Shown here piece after piece: positions 10,218-20,192 of a stretch of DNA of 32,305 nt. How positions within the stretch are numbered: position 1 is the first letter of the stretch; every line of letters starts with the position of its first letter. The translations under genes and the position numbers were made by a program. The DNA comes from Deltaproteobacteria bacterium (GTDB lineage Bacteria; Desulfobacterota; Desulfobulbia; Desulfobulbales; Desulfocapsaceae): contig JAFDME010000003.1 of assembly GCA_019306075.1 (NCBI GenBank), positions 1 through 32,305 of the forward strand. Reading direction: 5' to 3'. The notes beneath the pieces are model-generated. The model saw only the letters and a list, made by a program, of their open reading frames with translations, was not told the DNA's origin and made no database searches.

Positions 10218-11456
10218 TCAATTCTTTTTCCGCAGCTCCTCCAACAGTCCCAGGTCAGGGGAACCATCCTCGACCAGACCCGCACGGACCTGGAATCTGC
10301 GAATCGCCTTTTTCGACTCTCTTCCCAGGTTCCCGTCAACCTCTCCAGTGTAGAAACCGAGCTTTTTCAACCGCTCCTGTATCTCAAACTTTTGTGAGAC
10401 ATCCAGTGCCCCTACAGGCCTGGGCCAACCCTGCACCATCCCTTCGCCGCCTGCCAACCGGTCAGCGAGAAGCCCCACGGCGAGAGCATAGGCATCAGCA
10501 TTGTTATACCGTTTCAATACAAAAAAATTCTTCAACATTAAAAACGACGGGCCATCAGATCCGGCGAGCATCTTTAAAACAGCCCTGTCACCGGGGCGGG
10601 GATAACTCTTGCCTTTGGGACGAATAAAACCAAGCTTTTGCCACTGAACCAGGGTTTCTGTTTGACCCCTGTACCTGTCGCCACCTGCGGGAGTAACAAC
10701 TTCATATCCCCAGGTCTTTCCACTCCGCCAGCCATTCTTCTGCAGCAGACTTGCCGCTGTAGCCAGGGCGTCTGGAATAGAATTCCAGATATCGCGCCGG
10801 CCATTGCCATCCATATCCACCCCATAGGCAAGATAGCTGGTTGGAATAAACTGCGTATGCCCCATGGCTCCTGCCCATGAGCCGAGAAACTTGTCTCTGT
10901 CGATATCTCCCGCCTGGAGAATTTTCAGGGCCGCCACCAGCTGGGACCGGCCAAATTTCCGCCTTTTTTTATCACCATATGCCAGCGTTGCCAAGGCTCT
11001 GGGTACATAGTGCAACCGACTGGTCTTTTTCAGAATTTCCCCGTAACTTGACTCCATGGACCATATGGCAAGCAGCACCGACGACCTGACCCCAAACCGG
11101 CTCTCCACACTGCTCAGTGTTGCACCATGGATTTCAGCCATATTCATTCCTTTGCTGATCGTCAGAGGATTTACCCTTGCGTCCAGATAATCCCAGATTT
11201 TCGTTGTAAATTCCGCCTGATAGGCTGCTTTTTTCAAAACCAGAGCGTCCGGCTCCGTAACTCCTGAGAACGCTTTCTCATAGGTCTCCCTGCTCACACC
11301 CTGCAAAGAGGCGACTTCGTAAAAATCAGCTATCCATCTTTCAAACCCACTCTCAGCCCCGGCAGAAAAAGATTGTGCCAGGACGGCTATAAAGATAACC
11401 GGCAGAACCACAAGCCATCTTCTGATTTTAACTGTACTATGCATAACAGATCCCAC
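10218..11456 (-). CDS. lytic murein transglycosylase, MltB-like, with C-terminal peptidoglycan-binding domain
   Basis: FERWIADFYEVASLQGVSRETYEKAF; catalytic LLAIWSMESSYGEI; GAMGHTQFIPTSYLAYGVDMDGNGRRDIWNSIPDALATAA; C-term PG_binding_1-like QERLKKLGFYTGEVDGNLGRESKKAIRRFQ. Confidence 0.93.
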   Translation of the reverse strand: MGSVMHSTVKIRRWLVVLPVIFIAVLAQSFSAGAESGFERWIADFYEVASLQGVSRETYEKAFSGVTEPDALVLKKAAYQAEFTTKIWDYLDARVNPLTISKGMNMAEIHGATLSSVESRFGVRSSVLLAIWSMESSYGEILKKTSRLHYVPRALATLAYGDKKRRKFGRSQLVAALKILQAGDIDRDKFLGSWAGAMGHTQFIPTSYLAYGVDMDGNGRRDIWNSIPDALATAASLLQKNGWRSGKTWGYEVVTPAGGDRYRGQTETLVQWQKLGFIRPKGKSYPRPGDRAVLKMLAGSDGPSFLMLKNFFVLKRYNNADAYALAVGLLADRLAGGEGMVQGWPRPVGALDVSQKFEIQERLKKLGFYTGEVDGNLGRESKKAIRRFQVRAGLVEDGSPDLGLLEELRKKN

Positions 11457-11808
11457 TCTCCTGACTAATTCCTGTCCATAAATGGCCTTTCTGAGGAGTC
11501 TCGCATACTCACTTACCTGTCCTGACTTTTTGGTGCATGTTAAATTTTATCCTCGGAATATCATATATATACCTGCGGTAAAATTTATCCTGCGCCTCAA
11601 TTTAGAAGAAAAAATCTCATTTCTGGACAGACACTGCCTAAATTTTCACAGATGATCAATCTCAACATATTGATATAATACCAACGTTTGCTTTAACAAA
11701 GATACCGGACTGTTACCAGTTATAAATCGTTCATCCCTACTTCTTCCTGCCTTCCAATGTTGACAATAATGGAGGATTCAGGTATCAGACAACGATCCTT
11801 ATATGACG

Positions 11809-11876
11809 CAACCCGGAAACTCCATTCTCTCACCACAGAGAGCACAAAGGACACAGAGAAAGAAGATTTTTTAGTA
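11809..11876. repeat. dispersed repeat of the ACCACAGAG...GACACAGAGAA type, copy 1
   Basis: CACCACAGAGAGCACAAAGGACACAGAGAAAGAAGATTTTTT; shared with 22807-22895 on both strands. Confidence 0.8.
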
Positions 11877-11891
11877 TCACTGGATATTGCC

Positions 11892-12344
11892 ATGGAACTG
11901 CTCCATCACCTCAACCTTGAACCGTCTCTGGCTATCCTTTTCACTCTCAGTTTTCTGGCGGCAACCATCATTCCCATCGGCTCTGAATGGCTGCTGGTAG
12001 TGATGATCCTCACCGGTTTTTCCCCGGCCCAAGCGGTGATAACAGCAACTGCTGGTAACTATCTGGGAGGGTGCACCACCTGGTTTATCGGTCTATATGG
12101 ATCAGATTTCATTATTTCAAGAGTGCTTCGCGTCAGTGATACAGAGCTAACAAGGGCAAAAGAGATCTACAGAAAATACGGTTCCTGGTCACTCCTTCTC
12201 TCATGGCTGCCGGTTATAGGGGATCCGCTCTGCCTGCTCGCCGGAATATTCAGGATAGGATTTATACGCTTTTCTCTCCTTGTATTTTCCGGAAAATTAT
12301 TTCGCTATACAACCCTGGCTGTATTGACTGTACAGTTCAACTGA
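11892..12344 (+). CDS. YqaA/DedA-like (SNARE-associated) small membrane protein
   Basis: ORF track gives 11757..12344. The first ~45 aa translate a dispersed repeat (see findings); the family-like sequence begins at MELLHHLNLEPSLAILFTLSFLAATIIPIGSEWLLV. Start at 11892 is my choice. Confidence 0.72.
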   Translation: MELLHHLNLEPSLAILFTLSFLAATIIPIGSEWLLVVMILTGFSPAQAVITATAGNYLGGCTTWFIGLYGSDFIISRVLRVSDTELTRAKEIYRKYGSWSLLLSWLPVIGDPLCLLAGIFRIGFIRFSLLVFSGKLFRYTTLAVLTVQFN

Positions 12345-12356
12345 GGTTAACAGACA

Positions 12357-13073
12357 ATGAAAAACCAGATTTTAAAGAAAATCTACACTCTTTTTACAGA
12401 GTGGAGTTCCCATGGACAAATTGCCTGCCGCAAAGGCTGCGCCGTCTGCTGCACCAGAAATGTTACGATTACCGCCCTTGAGGGAGAGATCATCCTCCGC
12501 TTTATCATCAAACACAAGATGGCACAGTGGTTTGGTGAAAAACTGAAAGTGGAGAAGGCTCATCACCGCCCGAAGATGAGTACTAATGACTTTGCCAGGG
12601 CCTGCCTGCAGGAGAGAAACGTCGATTTTTCAGAAACACCCGGCCAGGCCCCCTGCCCTTTTCTTGAAGAAAATATCTGCCGGATCTACCCGGCAAGACC
12701 GTTCGGCTGCCGGATGATGATCTCAGAGAGAACCTGCACCGCTGATCAACCGGCTCTTCTTCCCGAGAGATACCTTGCAGCATCAACTGCGGTTACCCAG
12801 ATCATCGAGCATCTGGGCCAGAAGGAATACTGGGGAAATATGCTCGACGTGCTTCCGGCTCTCTGTGATATCAGTGAATTCAGCCCGATTTCCCGCCACC
12901 TGAGCACAGCCGACATGATGCAGGCGCGGCTGCGGACTCTCACTGCAAAACCACTGCCCGGCTTTCTCTTTACGGAGGAAGAAGAACAGACAGTTTCCCC
13001 TCTGCTGCAAACACTATTTGATACAGAAATCGAGGGAAAACGTATTGAGGATATTCTCAACGGCAACTACTGA
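12357..13073 (+). CDS. YkgJ-type cysteine-cluster protein
   Basis: CRKGCAVCC N-terminal cluster with later APCPFLEENICRIYPARPFGCRMM, typical of the YkgJ (zinc/iron-chelating) family. Confidence 0.85.
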   Translation: MKNQILKKIYTLFTEWSSHGQIACRKGCAVCCTRNVTITALEGEIILRFIIKHKMAQWFGEKLKVEKAHHRPKMSTNDFARACLQERNVDFSETPGQAPCPFLEENICRIYPARPFGCRMMISERTCTADQPALLPERYLAASTAVTQIIEHLGQKEYWGNMLDVLPALCDISEFSPISRHLSTADMMQARLRTLTAKPLPGFLFTEEEEQTVSPLLQTLFDTEIEGKRIEDILNGNY

Positions 13074-13087
13074 CCCCTGTAAGAAGA

Positions 13088-14137
13088 CTATTCAAACAGA
13101 GGCAAAAACTCCTTATATCCCCTTTTGCCCAGTTCATTGACCGGGATAAATTCGAGGGATGCCGAATTGATGCAGTATCTCAAACCGGTCGGTTTCGGTC
13201 CATCATCAAAAAGATGTCCAAGGTGGGAATCACCGTAACTGCTGCGCACCTCTGTTCTGACCATAAAAAACTTGGAATCCTTTTTCTCAACGACATTTTT
13301 GTCCACCAGGGGGCGGGAAAAACTTGGCCATCCTGTCCCTGACTTAAACTTATCAAGAGAGCTGAAGAGTGGCTCGCCGGAGACGATATCCACATAAATC
13401 CCAGCCTTTTTGTTATCCCAGTAGGTATTGTTAAAAGCGGGCTCGGTACCATCCCTGCGGGTCACATCATACTGCATGTCCGTGAGCCTGGCGCGGAGCA
13501 CACTGTCATCCGGCCTGGCATACTGCCTCGGGGCAGGCTTGTCTCCCCAGGTATCTTTTAAAAACCCGGCACGACCGGAACCGACCTTGTATGCTGAATA
13601 GTGAACTATATTCTTCCTGTAATAATCCTGATGATATTCTTCCGCCGGATAAAACTTCTTTGCGGGAACGATAGCTGTAACTACAGGTTTGGGAAACACT
13701 TTTTCATCATTGAGTTTTTCCTTCGACTTTTCCGCTATCTCTTTTTCTTCCTCATTGTTATAAAAAATTGCTGTGCGGTAATGGCGGCCGCGGTCAGCAA
13801 ACTGGCCTCCGTCATCGGTGGGATCAATCTGCCGCCAGAAGGTATCAAGCAGCTCACCATAACTGATTTTCCCCGGATCGTATACCACCTGCACAGATTC
13901 GATATGGGAAGTCCTGCCGCTGGAAACTTGATCGTAGGTGGGATTCTTCTCATCCCCCCCGGAATATCCTGCGGTGACACCAACTACCCCTTCCAGCTGC
14001 TCAAACGGCGGCTCCATACACCAGAAACATCCTCCTCCAAAAACAGCAGTTTTATTTTCTTGTACCGCTGTCTCCTGCCCTGCAAGTGCTGGAAGCACCG
14101 CCAGCACCAGCATAGCCGCTATAAATATATACTGCAT
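13088..14137 (-). CDS. msrAB: bifunctional peptide-methionine sulfoxide reductase MsrA-MsrB, exported
   Basis: MsrA motif [13 protein letters not shown]; MsrB motifs [57 protein letters not shown]. The track start (14158) is 7 codons upstream; [20 protein letters not shown] looks like the real signal-peptide start. Confidence 0.93.
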   Translation of the reverse strand: MQYIFIAAMLVLAVLPALAGQETAVQENKTAVFGGGCFWCMEPPFEQLEGVVGVTAGYSGGDEKNPTYDQVSSGRTSHIESVQVVYDPGKISYGELLDTFWRQIDPTDDGGQFADRGRHYRTAIFYNNEEEKEIAEKSKEKLNDEKVFPKPVVTAIVPAKKFYPAEEYHQDYYRKNIVHYSAYKVGSGRAGFLKDTWGDKPAPRQYARPDDSVLRARLTDMQYDVTRRDGTEPAFNNTYWDNKKAGIYVDIVSGEPLFSSLDKFKSGTGWPSFSRPLVDKNVVEKKDSKFFMVRTEVRSSYGDSHLGHLFDDGPKPTGLRYCINSASLEFIPVNELGKRGYKEFLPLFE

Positions 14138-14343
14138 ATCTTCCTCCTTTATTGACATTGATTCCCAAAGCTACTTAACCATACCATATTCACTGCCGCA
14201 AATGGATCAAGTTCTATCATTTCACAATCTTAAATCAACTCCATATAAACGACAGGCAGAGAGGGCATGACCAGGCTCTTTTTTTCACGGAGGAGTCCAA
14301 TTTTCTGTTTCATAATTAGGGCTCCATTGCTATAGTGCCAGCC

Positions 14344-16005
14344 ATGGAAAATACAAACAATACAAAACGGACCAAATTTATTTTTGTAACCGGCGGTGTC
14401 CTCTCCTCTCTGGGGAAAGGGCTGGCATCAGCCGCCATAGGAGCCCTTCTTGAAAGCCGGGGCCTGACGGTTACCTTCCAGAAACTCGACCCCTATATCA
14501 ATGTTGACCCGGGAACCATGAACCCTTTTCAGCATGGAGAGGTCTATGTAACCGATGACGGGGCCGAGACTGACCTCGATATGGGCCACTACGAGCGTTA
14601 CACCAACGCCGTTATGGCCCAGAAAAACAACTATACTTCGGGCCGCATCTACTATTCCGTTATCACCAAGGAGCGGCGGGGGGAATATCTTGGAGGGACT
14701 GTACAGGTCATCCCCCATATAACCGACGAAATTAAAGCTGCCGTGCTCCAGCTGGACGGCAGTGTCGATGTTGCCATCATCGAAATCGGCGGCACGGTCG
14801 GTGACATTGAAGGGCTTCCCTTTATAGAGGCAATCCGGCAGCTGCGGGGAGATCTTGGCAAAGAGTATTCCCTCTATATCCACCTTACCCTTGTGCCCTA
14901 TATAAAAACAGCGGGAGAGGTAAAAACCAAGCCAACCCAGCACTCTGTCAGGGAGCTTCGGGCAGATGGTATCCAGCCGGACATCCTTGTCTGCCGGACC
15001 GAGGTTCCCCTGGAAGACAGTCTGAAGGCAAAGCTCTCACTTTTCTGTAATGTCCCGCCTGACGCCGTTATCACCGCAATAGACGTGGACACAATCTATG
15101 AACTGCCGCTCCACCTGCATAAAGAGGGACTGGACAGTAAGATTCTCGAGCTGCTCAATATCTGGACAGGCCAGCCTAATATCAAACCCTGGGAAGATCT
15201 TGTTCACACCATACAGAACCCGACAAGCGATGTCACCATCGGCATTATCGGTAAATATGTTGATCTGACTGAATCATACAAGAGCCTGCATGAGGCACTG
15301 GTCCATGGCGGTATCGCCAACGGCACTAAAGTCAACCTCCTCTATATCAGCGCTGAAGATCTGGAATCGGAAGACCCGGTACCCCTCCTGGAGAAATGTG
15401 ACGGGATCCTGGTCCCCGGCGGGTTTGGCAAAAGGGGCACTGAAGGAAAGATCAAGGCCATCGGCTACGCCAGGGAGAACAAAATCCCCTTCTTCGGCAT
15501 CTGTCTCGGCATGCAGCTTGCCGTTGTCGAATTTGCCAGAACTATACTCGGACTGGCTGGTGCCAACTCAGTTGAAATGGATGAAAACACAGCTGATCCT
15601 GTTATCTATCTGATCAAGGAATGGTTTGATTACAGAGCCGACAAAATGCAGGTTCGCGACGAGGAATCCGACCTCGGCGGCACACTCCGCCTTGGCGCCT
15701 ACCCCTGTGTGCTGAAGAAAGAGACCAACGCTTCCAGAGCATACAACCGGGTTGAGGAGATTTCCGAACGCCATCGACACCGCTACGAATTCAACAATGA
15801 CTACCGCCAGCAGCTTGAAGAAAACGGTCTCGTCATCGCGGGAACATCTCCGGACAATAATCTTGTTGAAATCATTGAAATTAAAGACCATCCATGGTTC
15901 CTCGGATGCCAGTTTCACCCTGAATTCAAATCCAAGCCGATGAAGCCCCACCCTCTGTTCAGGGATTTTATCAGTGCTGCGCTCGAAAAAAAGCAGCAGG
16001 GATAG
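14344..16005 (+). CDS. pyrG: CTP synthase
   Basis: [67 protein letters not shown]-type motif, glutaminase [17 protein letters not shown]. Track start (14335) is 3 codons upstream (GTG). Confidence 0.98.
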   Translation: MENTNNTKRTKFIFVTGGVLSSLGKGLASAAIGALLESRGLTVTFQKLDPYINVDPGTMNPFQHGEVYVTDDGAETDLDMGHYERYTNAVMAQKNNYTSGRIYYSVITKERRGEYLGGTVQVIPHITDEIKAAVLQLDGSVDVAIIEIGGTVGDIEGLPFIEAIRQLRGDLGKEYSLYIHLTLVPYIKTAGEVKTKPTQHSVRELRADGIQPDILVCRTEVPLEDSLKAKLSLFCNVPPDAVITAIDVDTIYELPLHLHKEGLDSKILELLNIWTGQPNIKPWEDLVHTIQNPTSDVTIGIIGKYVDLTESYKSLHEALVHGGIANGTKVNLLYISAEDLESEDPVPLLEKCDGILVPGGFGKRGTEGKIKAIGYARENKIPFFGICLGMQLAVVEFARTILGLAGANSVEMDENTADPVIYLIKEWFDYRADKMQVRDEESDLGGTLRLGAYPCVLKKETNASRAYNRVEEISERHRHRYEFNNDYRQQLEENGLVIAGTSPDNNLVEIIEIKDHPWFLGCQFHPEFKSKPMKPHPLFRDFISAALEKKQQG

Positions 16006-16022
16006 GAGAGGATTAAAAAAAT

Positions 16023-16859
16023 ATGCAGGAAATCTCTGTTTCCATCCAGACTCCGTCCGGCACTCCGATTACCGTGGGTACGAACCAGCCCCTCCTGCTC
16101 ATAGGCGGACCCTGCGCTCTTGAGTCTGAGGATCTCGCCCGCAGGGTTGCTGAAACGATGCTGGAAATCTGTGACCGGCTTGGTCTCTCCTACGTTTTCA
16201 AGGCATCGTTTGATAAGGCCAACCGCACCTCACTCTCCTCCTACCGCGGCCCGGGCCTTGAGGAGGGGCTGGCGACCCTGGCAAGGATAAGACAGGAGCT
16301 GCAGGTGCCTGTTATTTCCGACATTCATGATGTCAGCCAGGTTGAAGCAGCAGCAGAGGTCCTCGATATTATTCAGATTCCAGCCTTTCTCTGCCGCCAG
16401 ACTGACCTCCTCGCGGCAGCTGCGCTGAGCGGAAAGGTGGTTAACGTCAAAAAAGGGCAGTTTGTCTCTCCCTGGGATATGAAAAATGTGGTGGACAAGG
16501 TGCGGCACAGCGGCGGGAAAAAAATTATGCTGGTGGAAAGAGGTGCAACCTTTGGCTATAACAACCTCGTAGTCGATATGCGATCACTGCCTGTCATGAG
16601 ATCCCTGGGCTGTCCGGTAATTTTTGACGCCACCCATTCTGTTCAGCTTCCAGGGGGGGCCGGAGGCGTCTCGGGGGGACAGCGCGAATTTATAGAACCC
16701 CTGGCCAAGGCCGCTGTTGCTGCTGGAATTGACGGCCTTTTCATGGAGATTCACCCTGCCCCGGACAAGGCCCTCTGTGATGGGCCAAACTCTATCCCCC
16801 TTGACGATATTGAAGAACTGCTGAGAAAAATCGTCAGAATTCGTGCAGCTGTTGATTAA
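16023..16859 (+). CDS. kdsA: 3-deoxy-8-phosphooctulonate synthase
   Basis: [82 protein letters not shown]. Confidence 0.98.
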   Translation: MQEISVSIQTPSGTPITVGTNQPLLLIGGPCALESEDLARRVAETMLEICDRLGLSYVFKASFDKANRTSLSSYRGPGLEEGLATLARIRQELQVPVISDIHDVSQVEAAAEVLDIIQIPAFLCRQTDLLAAAALSGKVVNVKKGQFVSPWDMKNVVDKVRHSGGKKIMLVERGATFGYNNLVVDMRSLPVMRSLGCPVIFDATHSVQLPGGAGGVSGGQREFIEPLAKAAVAAGIDGLFMEIHPAPDKALCDGPNSIPLDDIEELLRKIVRIRAAVD

Positions 16860-16861
16860 TC

Positions 16862-17425
16862 ATGTCCGAATCCCATTCCATGCAGCCAGATCCCAACCGC
16901 AAACTGGCCCTGACAAAGGCCCGGGATATCAAGCTCCTCCTCCTTGATGTCGATGGAGTACTCACTGATGGCAACCTTCTCTACACCGGCGTCGATCAGG
17001 AAGGTAAATCGTTTAATACCCTGGACGGTTTTGGTCTCCGCCTTATGCATGAGGCGGGAATTGATGTGGGGATTATAACAGCGAGGGAGTCTGCAGTAGT
17101 ACAGCGGCGTGCAGCCGAACTGAAAATGCGCTATATCCACCAGGGTGCCGTCAACAAAAACAGCGCCTTTACACAGATAATCGCCGAATCGGGACTGGCA
17201 CCTTCCCAGATCGCCTATATGGGAGATGACTGGCTCGATCTTACACTCCTCCAGCAGGTCGGTTTCGCAGTCGCTCCGGCAAACGGAGTGGCTGAAGTGA
17301 AGAAAATTGCACACTATGTTACGCAACAGAGAGGAGGCCATGGAGCTGTACGTGAATGTTGCGAGCTGATTCTTGAGGCACAGAACCTGCTTCCGGCCCT
17401 GCTGCGTAAATATACGATCAGATGA
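16862..17425 (+). CDS. kdsC: 3-deoxy-D-manno-octulosonate 8-phosphate phosphatase
   Basis: HAD motif LLLLDVDGVLTDG, KSFNTLDGFGLRLMHEAGIDVGIITARES, AYMGDDWLDL. Confidence 0.96.
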   Translation: MSESHSMQPDPNRKLALTKARDIKLLLLDVDGVLTDGNLLYTGVDQEGKSFNTLDGFGLRLMHEAGIDVGIITARESAVVQRRAAELKMRYIHQGAVNKNSAFTQIIAESGLAPSQIAYMGDDWLDLTLLQQVGFAVAPANGVAEVKKIAHYVTQQRGGHGAVRECCELILEAQNLLPALLRKYTIR

Positions 17426-18024
17426 AACTGCACCGCAATACAATCTGGCTTGTTCCCCTTATTCTGATCATAACCTTTCCGCTCTGGCGTATCCCCGTCG
17501 GAGCATTTCTAACGCCAAGGGGCGGTTTCAACCCTGAAATAGCCAACGGTGGCGGTGAACCAGCCAGCCAGAACTTCAGCATGAAAAAAATTACAATTCT
17601 GCAGAATCAAAAAGGCAAGGACACAGCACTGATCCGAGCCGAATCAGCCCGCACCGCAGGCCACTCAAAAGTTTTTGTTCTCCGGAAAGTTGATGCTGAC
17701 CTCTTTGATGCAGCCGGAAACATTACCCACGTTGTTTCCAATACGGGAGAGTACAATGTTACCACCAAGGTCCTGACACTTATTGACGATGTGGTGGTGA
17801 ACAAAACCCGGGATAAACAGTTTCTCTACACCGACCTGCTCTACTATGACGGTGACAAGCGTACCGTCCGCTGTCCCGGTAAAACCAGACTGGTCAGCCA
17901 GAATGCAACCATTGACGGAGGAAGCCTCGACTATGATATTGAGGCCGCCAGATATGATATAGGGGGCAGGGTCCATGTTACGCTTGATGGATTCAGTGTA
18001 CCTGCAGGCAGTCCAGCACCGTGA
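17422..18024 (+). CDS. lptC: LPS export system protein LptC
   Basis: N-terminal TM plus LptC-like beta domain (DTALIRAESARTAGHSKVFVLRKVDADLFDAAGNITHVVSNTGEYNVTTKVLTLIDDVVV). ATGA overlap with kdsC. Confidence 0.87.
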   Translation: MKLHRNTIWLVPLILIITFPLWRIPVGAFLTPRGGFNPEIANGGGEPASQNFSMKKITILQNQKGKDTALIRAESARTAGHSKVFVLRKVDADLFDAAGNITHVVSNTGEYNVTTKVLTLIDDVVVNKTRDKQFLYTDLLYYDGDKRTVRCPGKTRLVSQNATIDGGSLDYDIEAARYDIGGRVHVTLDGFSVPAGSPAP

Positions 18025-18703
18025 ACTGTTCTCCCTCAACCTGCCAGCGGATATTGACATCCCAGAGCAGCATGCCAAACCGGTTCTTACTCCCCTTTTG
18101 ACTCGCAGGCCTCGGGTCATGGTGAATCATCTCCTCAATCAGCCTTCTTATTTTTCTGCCCGTCTCCTGCTCATAGGTTTTGCAGAACTGCGCAGCCTGT
18201 CCGCTGAACTGAATACCGATCTGCTCACTGCCCTGCCCTGTGCTGTAGCCCCCCGCTGCCGACTCTATGGAGTCGCTGTATGCCACATATGGCTTAATAT
18301 CAAGAACCGGGGTCTGGTCAAGAAAATCAACCCCGGCAAGCTCCAGCATAAACCGTGTTTTCACCTTTCTGACAGAAACGAGCCTTACAGCTGACATTCC
18401 CATATGATTTGGCCGGTGGGGGGATCGTGTGGCAAAAACTCCCACCCTCTTTTTTCCACCCAGCCCGGGAGGACGCACTGTCGGTTTCCACCCTTCCTCT
18501 ACTGTTTTATGAAAGAGAAAATGGACCCAGATATGTGAAAATTGGTCAAGGCCGCGTATCATCTCCTCCCGGTTGAACCGGGGCAGCAATTCCAGCGATG
18601 CGGTGGCCGATTTCACCATACCGGGCTGACGGGGTATACCAAATTTTTCAGTAAAACAAGAATGGATGATGCCTACAGGTTCTATCACAAAACTCTCAAT
18701 CAT
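17993..18703 (-). CDS. trmO: tRNA (N6-threonylcarbamoyladenosine(37)-N6)-methyltransferase TrmO-like
   Basis: PVGIIHSCFTEKFGIPRQPG, FSHIWVHFLFH, KRVGVFATRSPHRPNHMGMSAVRLV, GVDFLDQTPVLDIKPYVAYSDS. Confidence 0.94.
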   Translation of the reverse strand: MIESFVIEPVGIIHSCFTEKFGIPRQPGMVKSATASLELLPRFNREEMIRGLDQFSHIWVHFLFHKTVEEGWKPTVRPPGLGGKKRVGVFATRSPHRPNHMGMSAVRLVSVRKVKTRFMLELAGVDFLDQTPVLDIKPYVAYSDSIESAAGGYSTGQGSEQIGIQFSGQAAQFCKTYEQETGRKIRRLIEEMIHHDPRPASQKGSKNRFGMLLWDVNIRWQVEGEQFTVLDCLQVH

Positions 18704-18809
18704 ATGCAGTTCTCCCGGCCAGCATTAGTGAATCTACCTGTCCGGACACGCTGATATCGCCCCGGACACCGCATAAGTAACACATATTTTATAATTTTAT
18801 TACCAGCCC

Positions 18810-18839
18810 TTGACAAACACCCTTTGTCACTGCTATGGT
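18810..18839 (+). promoter_or_regulatory. candidate sigma70-type promoter for the nik operon
   Basis: TTGACA (18810-18815), 18-nt spacer, TATGGT (18834-18839), about 100 nt upstream of nikM. Confidence 0.5.
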
Positions 18840-18864
18840 AACACAATTTTTACAGTCGTAACAC
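18838..18864 (+). promoter_or_regulatory. candidate metal-regulator operator: GTAACAC-N13-GTAACAC
   Basis: GTAACAC at 18838-18844 and 18858-18864 flank the expected transcription start; another GTAACAC at 18777-18783. Confidence 0.45.
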
Positions 18865-18935
18865 TCCGGCTGCTTCCCGGAGATAGAACGGCTCACTCCC
18901 AATGAAGGGTATCCTGCAAAGAGGATCTGTCTCCA

Positions 18936-19541
18936 ATGCATATTTCCGAAGGAATACTCAGCCCGCCGGTACTTATAGCCGGAGCCGCAGTCGCCGCTGC
19001 CGGAACAGCCATAGGGTTAAAGAAACTCAACTACGACAAGGTGATGGGGGTGAGCATCCTCACTGCCACATTCTTTGTTGCATCTCTCATACACGTCCCC
19101 CTGGGACCTGGCAATGTCCACCTTATTCTTGGCGGACTGATGGGGATTCTCCTTGGCTGGAGCTGTTTCCCCGCTATACTTGTCGCCCTCTTTCTGCAGA
19201 CAATTTTTTTCCAGTACGGCGGACTCCTGGTACTCGGGGTCAACACAACGATAATGGCCCTCCCGGCTGTTATCTGTTTCTATCTCTTTCGCACCTGGTT
19301 TAAAAAGGACGGTAAAAAGAGAAAGCTGGCTGCTTTTTCCTGCGGCTTTCTCTCTATTCTTATCTCGTCTCTCCTTGTGGCCCTTGCCCTCTCACTGACC
19401 GACAAAGGTTTTATCCGGGCAGCAGAGCTTATTGTCGCAGCACATATTCCTATTATGTTTATTGAAGGTATTATAACCATGTTTACTGTCTCTTTCCTGG
19501 CAAAAGTTCAGCCTGAATTTCTACAGATAAATGATCAATGA
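18936..19541 (+). CDS. nikM: ECF-type nickel/cobalt transporter component NikM/CbiM
   Basis: N-terminal MHISEGILSPPVL with His2 (hallmark of CbiM/NikM); multi-TM; HVPLGPGNVHLILGGLMGILLG; PIMFIEGIITMFTVSFL. Confidence 0.93.
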   Translation: MHISEGILSPPVLIAGAAVAAAGTAIGLKKLNYDKVMGVSILTATFFVASLIHVPLGPGNVHLILGGLMGILLGWSCFPAILVALFLQTIFFQYGGLLVLGVNTTIMALPAVICFYLFRTWFKKDGKKRKLAAFSCGFLSILISSLLVALALSLTDKGFIRAAELIVAAHIPIMFIEGIITMFTVSFLAKVQPEFLQINDQ

Positions 19542-20179
19542 ACCATACAGTTTTATTTACTCTGGCATTTGGCATTCTGTTGTCCCTCCTCGCCCCTGTT
19601 CCCGGTCACGCACACAAGGTGCGTATTTTTGCCTGGGAAGAAGGTGGCACTATAAAAACAGAATCAGTATTCAGTGGCGGCAGACCCGCAAAAAGTGCTC
19701 AGATCAGTGTCACCAGCGGACAGGACAGGAAGCTGCTGCTCAGCGGAAAAACAGATGACGATGGGATGTTTTCCTTCCCCGTTCCCGCAACAGCAAAGGA
19801 AAATCAGTCAGATCTTGAAATAACAGTCAACAGCGGAGACGGCCACAAGAACAGCTGGCTTCTGGAGGCCCGGGACTATCTGCAGACAACCGGCAATGGT
19901 ACGCCTCCAAGGCCGCCGCCGGTTGCACCTGACACCTTCCCCGGCCAACCCACGACCACACCTGATCTGCAGCAGAAAGGTACAGTGTCTGCTGCAGATC
20001 AGGCCGAACTCTATAATATTATCGAATCGGCCCTTGATAAACAACTGGGCCCGATAAGACGGTCTCTTGCGGAACTGCAGGATAAAAAAGTATCCCTTCA
20101 GGATATTCTCGGCGGCATCGGCTATATCCTTGGACTGGCTGGTATAGCAGCCTACTTCAAATCCCAAAAAAACCAGTAA
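19538..20179 (+). CDS. nikL: NikL-like accessory component of nickel ECF transporter
   Basis: Signal peptide, then HAHKVRIFAWEEGGTIKTESVFSGGRPAKSAQISV...LLLSGKTDDDGMFSFPVP and a C-terminal TM. ATGA overlap with nikM. Confidence 0.82.
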   Translation: MNHTVLFTLAFGILLSLLAPVPGHAHKVRIFAWEEGGTIKTESVFSGGRPAKSAQISVTSGQDRKLLLSGKTDDDGMFSFPVPATAKENQSDLEITVNSGDGHKNSWLLEARDYLQTTGNGTPPRPPPVAPDTFPGQPTTTPDLQQKGTVSAADQAELYNIIESALDKQLGPIRRSLAELQDKKVSLQDILGGIGYILGLAGIAAYFKSQKNQ

Positions 20180-20192
20180 AAAGGTGAACATC

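Noticed and set aside
13088-14137. Loss of a key MsrB cysteine (SGTGWPSF instead of SGCGWPSF) as inactivation
   Set aside because: The catalytic Cys in [11 protein letters not shown] is present, and MsrB forms lacking that other cysteine are known.
18721-18935. Cobalamin riboswitch upstream of cbiM-like gene
   Set aside because: No conserved GCCACTG box or matching architecture found by eye; the half-site pattern fits a nickel regulator better.
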